This document shows, one piece after another, positions 6,515-13,861 of a stretch of DNA of 20,732 bases. Under the pieces are notes generated by a model. That model was given only the letters and a program-made list of their open reading frames with translations. It searched no databases and was not told the DNA's origin. The translations under genes and the position numbers were made by a program. How positions within the stretch are numbered: position 1 is the first letter of the stretch; every line of letters starts with the position of its first letter. The DNA is from UBA8437 sp963578885 (GTDB lineage Bacteria; Planctomycetota; Planctomycetia; Planctomycetales; Planctomycetaceae): positions 1-20,732 of the forward strand of contig CAUZEQ010000053.1 of the NCBI GenBank assembly GCA_963578885.1, written 5' to 3'.

Positions 6515-7250
6515 GGACCGCTTTCCTGGTGCGTTTGAGCAATGGGTGAGAGGTATAGAGGTGCCAGCGGTCGTAGCCCAGTTGTGCTGCGAGGTGTCGC
6601 ACGATGTGTTCGCGGGTTGAGTGCATCGAGACGGGCCGCGATCTCTGGGCGGACAGAGACGTCGCAGCGGGCTGCCCGGGAGCAGCGGACACCAGCCTCA
6701 TCAGGTGCATCGCCGGTGCGACGTTGAGGAACAGGCCCTGGTGAGTGACCCAGTTGCGGACGCCCGAGGCGACAAAGCCCAGTTGACCGGTGCGGCAGAA
6801 GACCCCCGGCACGTCCGGATCCCGGGTCGCCTCGACCCTCAACTCGGCACACACCTCGATCACAGCCTGTTCGAGTGCCGCGCGGTAGTCGGCGAGTCCT
6901 AGCCCGAGCCGGTCGAGCGGGACGACAGGGTAGGCGGCCAACTGGCCGGGTGCATGCACCAGGGCTCCCCCGCCGCGGTTGATCCAGTGCAGTTCCATCA
7001 GCCGAGACCGGAGTTCCCGGTCGTCGACCTGCAACTGCGATCGATTTCCCTCGCGACCGATCGCCACCACCGGAGGATGTTCGCACAGGAACAGTGCTCC
7101 CAATCGATCGGTTCGTCCGGAAAGCTCGTAGGCCCAGCGGTTCTGCAGCTCGACCGCCGAATCGAAATCCACTCGACCCAACAGGTAGACCTCGAGCGTG
7201 TCGAACACGCCGGTCCGGGGACTCCAGTCGATCGCTGCCGGGTGACTCAC
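6501..7250 (-). CDS. LipB-family octanoyltransferase homologue lacking the Cys/Lys catalytic dyad
   Basis: 249 residues with clear LipB landmarks: CEHPPVVAIGR at 56-66, RGGGALVHAPGQL at 92-104 (matching RGGQVTYHGPGQ, including H99), PGVFC at 148-152 and GLFLNVAP at 172-179. LipB normally moves octanoate from acyl carrier protein to lipoyl domains through an acyl-Cys intermediate assisted by Lys. Aligning gap-free with E. coli LipB as I remember it, the Lys is Gln156 and the Cys of the NPCG motif is Ala190. Normal catalysis is therefore unlikely. A GTG start at 7250 is used here without a clear Shine-Dalgarno; a TAGAAT -10-like box lies at 7295-7290 but has no matching -35. The gene overlaps lipA by 14 bases, so a linked function is likely. 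An alternative is a diverged lipoate-binding or regulatory protein. Confidence 0.85.
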   Translation of the reverse strand: MSHPAAIDWSPRTGVFDTLEVYLLGRVDFDSAVELQNRWAYELSGRTDRLGALFLCEHPPVVAIGREGNRSQLQVDDRELRSRLMELHWINRGGGALVHAPGQLAAYPVVPLDRLGLGLADYRAALEQAVIEVCAELRVEATRDPDVPGVFCRTGQLGFVASGVRNWVTHQGLFLNVAPAMHLMRLVSAAPGQPAATSLSAQRSRPVSMHSTREHIVRHLAAQLGYDRWHLYTSHPLLKRTRKAVHVPA

Positions 7251-7389
7251 GTGGGCATCGGGTAAGAGGAAACGGGTCTGAGGTACCTGATTCTACCAGT
7301 GGCCCAACTTCGAGGGGAGAGTGCAACTGAGAAAGAGCCGCAGCCCGACAGCGCAGAATCGGCGCGGTCGCAGCTTGACTCCGGGATCC

Positions 7390-9243
7390 TCACGAAGTCG
7401 ACGACACCACCGGCACGGCTCCGAAGGCGTTGAACCGCGTGTATTCCCAGTGGCGGTACAGGTCGCTGCTGCGGACCAGGTCCTCGTGCCGCCCGGTTTC
7501 AGCCACCTGTCCCTCGTGCACCAGGACCACTCGGTCGGCTCGGCGGACCGTCGAGAGCCGGGTGGGCAGAAAGATGACTGTACGGCCGGCAATCAGTCGG
7601 TCGTAGGTGTCTCCCAGCAGCGACTTCGTATCTTCATCGAGAGCGGTGCCGGGTTCCTCGATCACCAGCAGGGCCGGGTCACGAGCCAGGGCTCGGGCCA
7701 GGCCGATGCGGTACGCCTGCCCGGCATCCAGTACGACGTTGTCCTCGCCCAACCAGGTCTCGTAGCCCTGGGGCAGTTTGGAGATGAAGTGGTGAGCGTG
7801 CACGGCCTTGGCGGCTTCGGTTGCCCGGCTGAGTCCTCCCTCGGGTCGACCACAGCAGATATTATCCAGCACGGTGCCCTGGAAGCAGCCGCCGTCGCCG
7901 GCCACCACCAGCACTTCGGCCCGCAACGACTCGAGCGTACCGGTGGCGATGTCCTGTCCGTCGATCAGGACTCGACCGCCGTGTGGATCGATGAACCTGG
8001 CCAGCAGCCAGGCCACCACTCGAGCCTCACGCGGATCGACCGACAGCAGCGCCGTGGTTTCTCCTGCGGGAATCGCCAGGTCCAGGCCCTTCATGGCGGG
8101 GACGTCGTCGGTGGGTTGCCAGATCACCGCTTCGAAACGAACCTCGTCGGCCAGCGGCTGCAGGAACTTGGCACCGACCGCCTGCGAGACTGGGGGGACA
8201 CGATCGAGGTACTCGTAGATCCGCGCGGCGGCCAGGCTGGCCCGTTCGGCAATCACCGGCAGTTCTGTGCGTCGGTCCAGAGCCCGCAGCAGTCCGGCGA
8301 TGCTGGCCAGCAGGACGAAGGCCGAGGGCAGATCCAGGGGGGCGGAGGTCGTATCGAGCAGGACTTGACGGCTGACCAGGAACAGGATCACCGAGGCGGT
8401 GATCGCCGTCAGCCCCTGGCGGATCGTCCGTCCCAGCGCGTGACGTCGGTGGCGGCTGGTTGTCAATTGCGTGCTGTGGGCCTGGGCGGCGGAAAATTGG
8501 TCTCCGGCCAGGCCTTCGGCTCCGTAACCACTGGCCAGCCGGACGTGTGCCAGAGATTCGGCAATCTCGTTGTCGGCCAGTTCGGTTTCGTCAGCCAGTG
8601 CCTGCAGGTGACGTTGACGTGCCGTGCGATCGCGAACCACCAGCCATGCCAGCAGAGCCGCCGGCAGCAGCAGGCACTGCAGAGCGAGCACTCCATCGAC
8701 CAGCAAGGCCAGCACCAGGCAGAGGGTCGCGGCCAGCGTATCGCGGCCGAGTCGAATCAGGGTGTCGGCGGTCGCCGCCGACACCCGGGCAACGTCGTCG
8801 GTCGTTCGCTCGTAGATCGAGGTGGTGCTGCGGGCGTCGACGTCGCCGGGCCCGATTCTCAGGTGCTGTCGAAACAACGCACTGCGAAATCGATCGCCGA
8901 TGCCGCGAGCGACTCTGTGAGCGGAACTCTCGGCCAGGTGGGCGGTGAAGCGGTACAGGACCCACAGCAGCGTCCCGACGAGCAGCAATGACACGCTGCG
9001 AGGCAGGAATTCGGATTCGGTTCCGCTGCCGCTGAACAGGACGATGGTCTGTCGAATCGTTGACTGCTCGAAGCCGCCAGCGTGGCCGAGCCAGGTCTCA
9101 AGCAGTGCCGCAACATTCAACAGCGTTACGCCTCCCAGCAGCACCGAGGCGGCTGAGAGCAGATGACAGGTGATCGCGGGACCCCACAGCAGATCACGCC
9201 GCGAGACCGCCCGTCGAAACGCCTCGTCAGGTCGAACAGACAC
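7390..9243 (-). CDS. ABC exporter-type protein (TMD-NBD fusion) with degenerate ATPase site
   Basis: 617 residues with the layout of a half-size ABC exporter: several membrane segments (about 20-50, 83-100, 168-203, 278-320), then a nucleotide-binding domain from about 365. The fold landmarks remain (LDAGQ signature at 505-509, Walker B-like LLVIEE at 525-530, D-loop TALDED, then TRLSTVRRADRVVLV), but key residues are gone: the Walker A reads SVDPREAR at 401-408 with no GxxGxGK, the Q-loop Gln is replaced (VAGDGGCF), and the H-loop His is Thr561. ATP hydrolysis by this subunit alone is improbable; it may pair with an active partner, as in heterodimeric exporters, or have another role. GTG start at 9243 with AGAGAGG upstream. 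It is separated from lipB by 139 bases and from the ABC-2 permease by 173, so operon membership is uncertain. Confidence 0.85.
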   Translation of the reverse strand: MSVRPDEAFRRAVSRRDLLWGPAITCHLLSAASVLLGGVTLLNVAALLETWLGHAGGFEQSTIRQTIVLFSGSGTESEFLPRSVSLLLVGTLLWVLYRFTAHLAESSAHRVARGIGDRFRSALFRQHLRIGPGDVDARSTTSIYERTTDDVARVSAATADTLIRLGRDTLAATLCLVLALLVDGVLALQCLLLPAALLAWLVVRDRTARQRHLQALADETELADNEIAESLAHVRLASGYGAEGLAGDQFSAAQAHSTQLTTSRHRRHALGRTIRQGLTAITASVILFLVSRQVLLDTTSAPLDLPSAFVLLASIAGLLRALDRRTELPVIAERASLAAARIYEYLDRVPPVSQAVGAKFLQPLADEVRFEAVIWQPTDDVPAMKGLDLAIPAGETTALLSVDPREARVVAWLLARFIDPHGGRVLIDGQDIATGTLESLRAEVLVVAGDGGCFQGTVLDNICCGRPEGGLSRATEAAKAVHAHHFISKLPQGYETWLGEDNVVLDAGQAYRIGLARALARDPALLVIEEPGTALDEDTKSLLGDTYDRLIAGRTVIFLPTRLSTVRRADRVVLVHEGQVAETGRHEDLVRSSDLYRHWEYTRFNAFGAVPVVSSTS

Positions 9244-9416
9244 GAGTGCCTCTCTTGCCCCCGCCCACCGGTTTCATGCTAACCGGGCCGGCAGACCTCT
9301 TTCCAGACCAAGTCCCGGCAAGACGCTTCAATGGCCCGCGAACTGGGTCAGCGGTGTCTCGAAGAAGGAGACAGGCAGCTCCGCTCGCGGCGGAAGCCAG
9401 TCCCCGGTGTGGCGGA

Positions 9417-10415
9417 TCAGGTGAGGTCGCGATCTTCGAAGAGGATGAACGCGAGCAGGATCGCCATCGTCGAGTAGCACATGCAGTACACCACGGCAGT
9501 GCCCAGGTAGACCGGTGCCACGATTGTGTCGGTCGAGACCGCCGTCTGCGTGTTGAAGAACTCGAGACCCGGTAAGGCAATTGCGATCAGGTTGGCCACG
9601 AAGCGGACCGGCTCGAGGCCTCCGGATTCCTGCTGAACCAGGACCGGTGCGATGTGAGCGATGACAAAGATCGAGAAGCTGCTGGTCATGTTGATCACCA
9701 GGGGGGCTCGAGTCGAAATCGCCACGCTGACGGCCGCCATCACCGCGATCTCGCACAGAACCAGAAACATCGGCGGAATCGCCTGTAGCACCGGCAGCAG
9801 ACGGTCCATGTTCGGACGCATGTTCTCGAGATCGAAGAACTCGGGGATCTCACGAGACTGCTCGCGGGCGTCGTAGCCGACCTTGTAGTAGATCAACGCA
9901 CAGAAGGTGATCGTCAGAGGCAGGATCAGCAACAGCACCGCCTGCAGGATGCCCAGGTACTTGCCGACGACGAACTGGCGGCGGTTGACCGGCTTGGACA
10001 GCAAGGTCATCGCTGTGCGACCCTCGATCTCCTGAGAAATACTCGTGCTGGCCGTCCAGACCGCCAGCAGGATGCCCGAGATCAGGATGGTGGCCAGCCC
10101 GCCGTCCTTGAACATCTTGATGTCCTCGCCGAACGTCAGGTACGGCAGGAACGCCAGGATCAGCATCAGGATGATCGCCAGGACCATCAGCAGGAGGAAC
10201 AGAGGTTGCCGCGTCGCTTCCATTGTGGTCGAGCGAGCGATGATGCCGGTGCGGGTGAAATAGCTGACCGAGAGCAACACACCCAGCAGCACGGTCGCAA
10301 CGCCCAGCACCAGGCCCCACTCGTAATTGGCCGCCAGCATGGCCTGAGGCGGAGGGGCGGCCACCGGCGGTGCGCCCTGGGCGAGCAGAGATGTGAATGA
10401 AAGGAGATTGCCCAT
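9417..10415 (-). CDS. ABC-2 type transporter permease
   Basis: 332 residues, an integral membrane protein with about six to eight hydrophobic segments and a short soluble stretch near 176-205 (REQSREIPEFFDLENM). The ISQEIEGRTAMTLLSKPVNRRQFVVGKYLG segment is characteristic of ABC-2 type permeases such as the ones that pair with a separate ATPase for export of drugs, polysaccharides or lipids, or for gliding-type systems. No matching stand-alone ATPase gene lies nearby; the adjacent ABC exporter is a different architecture and is not an obvious partner. ATG at 10415 was chosen over the immediately preceding in-frame GTG at 10418. The C-terminus ends with a charged FEDRDLT after the last helix. 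Substrate unknown. Confidence 0.85.
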   Translation of the reverse strand: MGNLLSFTSLLAQGAPPVAAPPPQAMLAANYEWGLVLGVATVLLGVLLSVSYFTRTGIIARSTTMEATRQPLFLLLMVLAIILMLILAFLPYLTFGEDIKMFKDGGLATILISGILLAVWTASTSISQEIEGRTAMTLLSKPVNRRQFVVGKYLGILQAVLLLILPLTITFCALIYYKVGYDAREQSREIPEFFDLENMRPNMDRLLPVLQAIPPMFLVLCEIAVMAAVSVAISTRAPLVINMTSSFSIFVIAHIAPVLVQQESGGLEPVRFVANLIAIALPGLEFFNTQTAVSTDTIVAPVYLGTAVVYCMCYSTMAILLAFILFEDRDLT

Positions 10416-10468
10416 CACGGTGGTCTCGTCGGCTGACCCTTCTCACAGGTACCCAGGTGGCTGAATCG

Positions 10469-10685
10469 GGATCGGCCGATCCAACCGGACCTCTCTACGA
10501 ATCGGCCGGCCGATCCGTTGGTCCTGTTGTGGCTGCTTCGATCGTGTCCCGTTGACTCTGGACTACTCTAGGTCTCGCACCGACCCAGGGAAAGACGATC
10601 GAGGCCGGTTCCCGGCAGTCGGGATCACCCGAGAAAGCTGTGATCGGCATGATCGGCTCGATCGGCACAACCCACCGCGATCGGT
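10469..10685. repeat. Cluster of palindromes and GATCGG repeats in the gap upstream of the permease
   Basis: The 283-base gap between the permease and acylphosphatase genes has two perfect 14-base palindromes, GGATCGGCCGATCC at 10469-10482 and ATCGGCCGGCCGAT at 10501-10514. It also has GATCGG[CT] direct repeats starting at 10642, 10651, 10660 and 10679 (spacings 9, 9 and 19 bases). This could be a regulator-binding region ahead of the permease. CGATCG-like words are common in this GC-rich DNA, so part of the pattern may be compositional. No gene is visible here. Confidence 0.4.
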
Positions 10686-10698
10686 GCCGTGGGAGGCT

Positions 10699-10962
10699 TC
10701 AGAAGCGGATCGAGAAGTCCGAGAGCGGTTCGTCGCCCGGTGGCAGCTCGTCGGTCGAACTGATGTGACCGTCGAATCTCTCGGCGAGCTCGTCAAGGAA
10801 CCCGGCCAGCTCGGCCGCTTCCGCCTCGACTAGCAACTCGACCGTACCCCCCGGCAGGTTCTTGACCCACCCGGAGACCGGATGTCGGCGAGCGATCGAG
10901 CGGGTGGTGTAACGGAACCCGACACCCTGGACGCGTCCGTGAAAGACCAACCGCCGACGCAT
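10699..10962 (-). CDS. acyP: Acylphosphatase
   Basis: 87 residues, the typical family size, with the two catalytic landmarks: R17 in GRVQGVGFR and N35 in WVKNLPGG, plus the GTVELLVEA strand and a C-terminal DFSIRF. It hydrolyses the carboxyl-phosphate bond of acylphosphates in the cytoplasm. The ATG at 10962 shares one base with the stop of the upstream cytochrome/WD40 gene (TGATG); a GTG at 10965 is an equally coupled alternative. This tight link to a secreted cytochrome-WD40 gene is unexpected for a cytoplasmic housekeeping enzyme and may reflect simple operon packing. Confidence 0.92.
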   Translation of the reverse strand: MRRRLVFHGRVQGVGFRYTTRSIARRHPVSGWVKNLPGGTVELLVEAEAAELAGFLDELAERFDGHISSTDELPPGDEPLSDFSIRF

Positions 10963-13832
10963 CACTTGCTCTTGGCCTTCGGGTCGGCCGGACGGGTGAT
11001 GCGAACGGCGAAGCGGAGTGGCCGAGACGCCTGGCGGCCCTCCTGCCTCGAGACGGCGTGGATCAGACGCTGCGTCTCCGGGACCCAGTCGGCGGCGGTG
11101 ATGAAGATCTGTCGCTGCGTCTCCTTGGCTCGAACGAGGATTCCCGAGAGTCCGATGTTGTCGACGATGATACCGTGCGGCAGGTTCTCGATGTCGAATC
11201 TCAGGTCGCCGTCGTAACCGTTCCGCTTCACCCGCAGCATCGCCGTGATCGTCTCACCCGGAGCAATCTCCAGCACCCCGTCCCCGGCCTGATCTCCGGC
11301 CTGGTCCTGCTTGTCCAGCAGCAGCGAGACGAGGGCCTTGGGAGCCTTGCCGATTTTCAGCGTGCCGAGGTTTCCGATCGGCTTGCGGATCGGCTTGCCC
11401 AGTACGTCGGCCTCGGCCACCACCTGGACCTTCTCCCACGCCTCCTTCGCCGGCGCCTTGGTCCCCGGGGCAACATTGAATACGCCCTGTGCCGAGAGGT
11501 GTCCGGCTTCGACGACGACCGGAGACGTGGCCGCAAAACCCTCGGGGAGATTCTCGATCACCACCTTCACGGGCCCGGTGAACCCGTCGATCCGATCCAC
11601 TTTGACTGTGAATCTCTGACCACTGCCCTCGGGGATCGTCGCATCGCGACCTCCGATGCTCGCCGTGAACCCCGGCCTCGGCTGGCGGATGGTCAGCTTG
11701 TACTTGTACCCGTCACCCCCGAAGCCTCTCACGTCGGTTACCCTCACCAGGTAGTCCCCGTCATCGGGTGCCGTGAAGGTGACTCGCGAGTCGCTGCCCA
11801 GCTTGCGGCGTCCGTCGTCGTCGTTGGCGAAGTACAGCGGAAAGATCGGCAGTCCGTTGTCGGGCAACCGGCTGCCGGGGGTGTGCGGTTCGACGACGTA
11901 GACCCTGCTGTCGAGTGCATGGGCGGTGGCACTGGTGTCGAAGTAGCAGTGTCGTTGTCCGTCGATGGTGTAGAACTGCATCGCCGAATCGGGGCCCTGC
12001 GGCATGCGGTAGTTCTTGACCACCTCGCCACTCATGTAGACGAACTGGTTGAGTCCCATTTCTTCCCAGTTCTCGAGCCGGGCCTGGTTGCTGCGGGAAT
12101 CGATCGGGCGGAAGGTGATCGCCGAATCTCTGACGGCTCGCAACAGCAGCCGGAGCACCGGGCGGCCATCCTCATGCAGCACCTCGATGCGAGTATCCGC
12201 CGGCGACTTGTCGCGGCGGGCTCGGGTCTCGATCACCCAGTTCTCGTTCTTGCGACTTCGGAAGCGAAAGAGATCGGCGTCGGTGGTGGGTCCGCCGGCC
12301 AGGACACCGCTGGCGATGCCCGGTGCCGAGACGGCGGTGGCCTGCTTGGGAGTGTTGTTCGGTTCGATCTCGGCCTGTTCGGGCAGCTTCTCGACCGGTT
12401 TCCCGTCTCGAGGCCGAGGCACCGGGACACTGGCGAGCGGCACCGGTCGGGCCGCGGCGGCGTTGGCGTCGGCCAGGGACAGGACGGAAATGCTGCCGTC
12501 GAGCCGACCCACCAGCAGGCTGCGGCCGTCGCGGGTCACCGCGAGCGTGGCGGGCCAGTCGGGCTGATCGGGTTTATCCGGAAAATGCCGAGCCTGGCTG
12601 AAGTCGGACGTCGTCCAGGTCTTGATCGAAAGGTCCTCGCTGGAACTGACCAACAGGCGTCCGTCGGCTGAAAAGACCAGGTCCAGCAGAGGTGCCTGGT
12701 GCGCGAACCGGGAGTAGCGGATCGGGTTGGTTCCCTCGCGGCCGTCGCCGGTGATCTCCCAGGCCCGGATGCGGTTGTCGATGCCTCCGGCGACAACAAA
12801 GCGGCCGTCGGGTGACACCGCCACGGTGTTCTGGCCCTTGGTCGGTTCGTTGAACGTGTCGAGTCGCTTGCCGGTCTTGAGATTCCAGAGCTTGACGGTG
12901 CGGTCGCCGCTGGCGGAGGCGAGGAAGCGGTTCTTCGGGTCAAACGCCACGTCGAAGACCGGCCCGTTGTGACCGGTCATCTCCACCCGCCGCTTGCCGG
13001 TGGCCGTCTCCCAGACAACGATCGTGCGGTCATACGACGCGGTGGCCAGCAGGGTGCCGTCGGCCGAGAGTGCCACGCTGTTGAGGCTGTCGGAGTGGCC
13101 GCGGATGGTGCGGACCAGCTTGGCCACCTGTTCGGGCTTCGCCTTGCCGACGTGCTTGGCGATCTCATAGACCCGCGCTTCACCGTAGAGCCCCGCTACG
13201 CCGGCGGCGGTGACCAGGTGGCGGCCATCGGCGGAGAGTGCCAGGTCGCTGACCTGGCCGGGGAGTCCCGTCAGAGTCGCCAGCGGCTTGGACTTGGGGT
13301 TTGCCGGCAAAGACATCAGGTCCACTCGACCGGTCCGAGCGGCGGCGTACCAGCTGCCATCGGGAGCCACGACCAGGGCGTTGACCGGCTGGCGGACCGG
13401 GCCGCGAGTCTTCACTCGAGGCACCGTCAGCGAGATCGGCCCCACCAAGGGCGGGAACGGCTTGGCGCCGGCGGCGATCCAGGCCTTGAGCGCCGCGATC
13501 TCGCGGCGTTGAGGGCTGCGTCTGCCCTTGGGTGGCATGAACGGCTTTTCCCGATGCTCGATCAACTTCACCAGCAGGCTGGCTGAGACCTTGCCCGGTA
13601 CCACCGCCGGTCCGTTCTCGCCGCCGGTAATCACCGCCGCATGAGTCGCCAGGACCAGGCCGCCCTCGGCGTCTTTCGCGTTGTGACAACCAATGCAGTA
13701 CTTCTTGAGAATCGCGCGGGCGGCGATCGCCGGGTCGGCCGATCGCGCCGCGGACGGACCGGCCACGAGCACGGCGGCCAACAGGCCGACGGCGACGAGC
13801 GATGTCTGCGGTGCATGCGGTTTACGGGTCAT
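10962..13832 (-). CDS. Secreted planctomycete cytochrome c / WD40 beta-propeller protein
   Basis: 956 residues from the ATG at 13832, chosen because a signal peptide follows at once (LVAVGLLAAVLVAGPSAARSA) and GAGG lies about 7 bases upstream; the frame is open further upstream but without these features. Domains in order: a planctomycete-type cytochrome c with C46-IG-C49-H50 and a KPFMPPKGRR segment giving a likely Met ligand; seven WD40 repeats (about 147-455), enough for a complete propeller; then an EIEPNN-type pre-peptidase-like region and beta-rich C-terminal domains. It is predicted periplasmic or surface-exposed and to bind one heme. This architecture is frequent in planctomycetes next to DUF1501 and DUF1549/DUF1553 genes; the shared function of the set is not established. 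Confidence 0.9.
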   Translation of the reverse strand: MTRKPHAPQTSLVAVGLLAAVLVAGPSAARSADPAIAARAILKKYCIGCHNAKDAEGGLVLATHAAVITGGENGPAVVPGKVSASLLVKLIEHREKPFMPPKGRRSPQRREIAALKAWIAAGAKPFPPLVGPISLTVPRVKTRGPVRQPVNALVVAPDGSWYAAARTGRVDLMSLPANPKSKPLATLTGLPGQVSDLALSADGRHLVTAAGVAGLYGEARVYEIAKHVGKAKPEQVAKLVRTIRGHSDSLNSVALSADGTLLATASYDRTIVVWETATGKRRVEMTGHNGPVFDVAFDPKNRFLASASGDRTVKLWNLKTGKRLDTFNEPTKGQNTVAVSPDGRFVVAGGIDNRIRAWEITGDGREGTNPIRYSRFAHQAPLLDLVFSADGRLLVSSSEDLSIKTWTTSDFSQARHFPDKPDQPDWPATLAVTRDGRSLLVGRLDGSISVLSLADANAAAARPVPLASVPVPRPRDGKPVEKLPEQAEIEPNNTPKQATAVSAPGIASGVLAGGPTTDADLFRFRSRKNENWVIETRARRDKSPADTRIEVLHEDGRPVLRLLLRAVRDSAITFRPIDSRSNQARLENWEEMGLNQFVYMSGEVVKNYRMPQGPDSAMQFYTIDGQRHCYFDTSATAHALDSRVYVVEPHTPGSRLPDNGLPIFPLYFANDDDGRRKLGSDSRVTFTAPDDGDYLVRVTDVRGFGGDGYKYKLTIRQPRPGFTASIGGRDATIPEGSGQRFTVKVDRIDGFTGPVKVVIENLPEGFAATSPVVVEAGHLSAQGVFNVAPGTKAPAKEAWEKVQVVAEADVLGKPIRKPIGNLGTLKIGKAPKALVSLLLDKQDQAGDQAGDGVLEIAPGETITAMLRVKRNGYDGDLRFDIENLPHGIIVDNIGLSGILVRAKETQRQIFITAADWVPETQRLIHAVSRQEGRQASRPLRFAVRITRPADPKAKSK

Positions 13833-13861
13833 CAGAAAGCCTCGACCGGCTGAGCGAGGGC

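Noticed and set aside
7321..8991. 556-codon open frame on the plus strand
   Set aside because: It is antisense to the ABC exporter gene, is rich in Gln, Arg, Gly and His as expected for a shadow frame in GC-rich DNA, and has no recognisable domain.
9268..9286. CCGGTT/AACCGG inverted repeat between the permease and ABC exporter genes, considered as a terminator
   Set aside because: The stem is only 6 bp with a 7-base loop and no T-run follows on either strand.
11058..12671. 537-codon open frame on the plus strand
   Set aside because: Antisense to the cytochrome/WD40 gene, whose domains are unambiguous; composition is that of a shadow frame.
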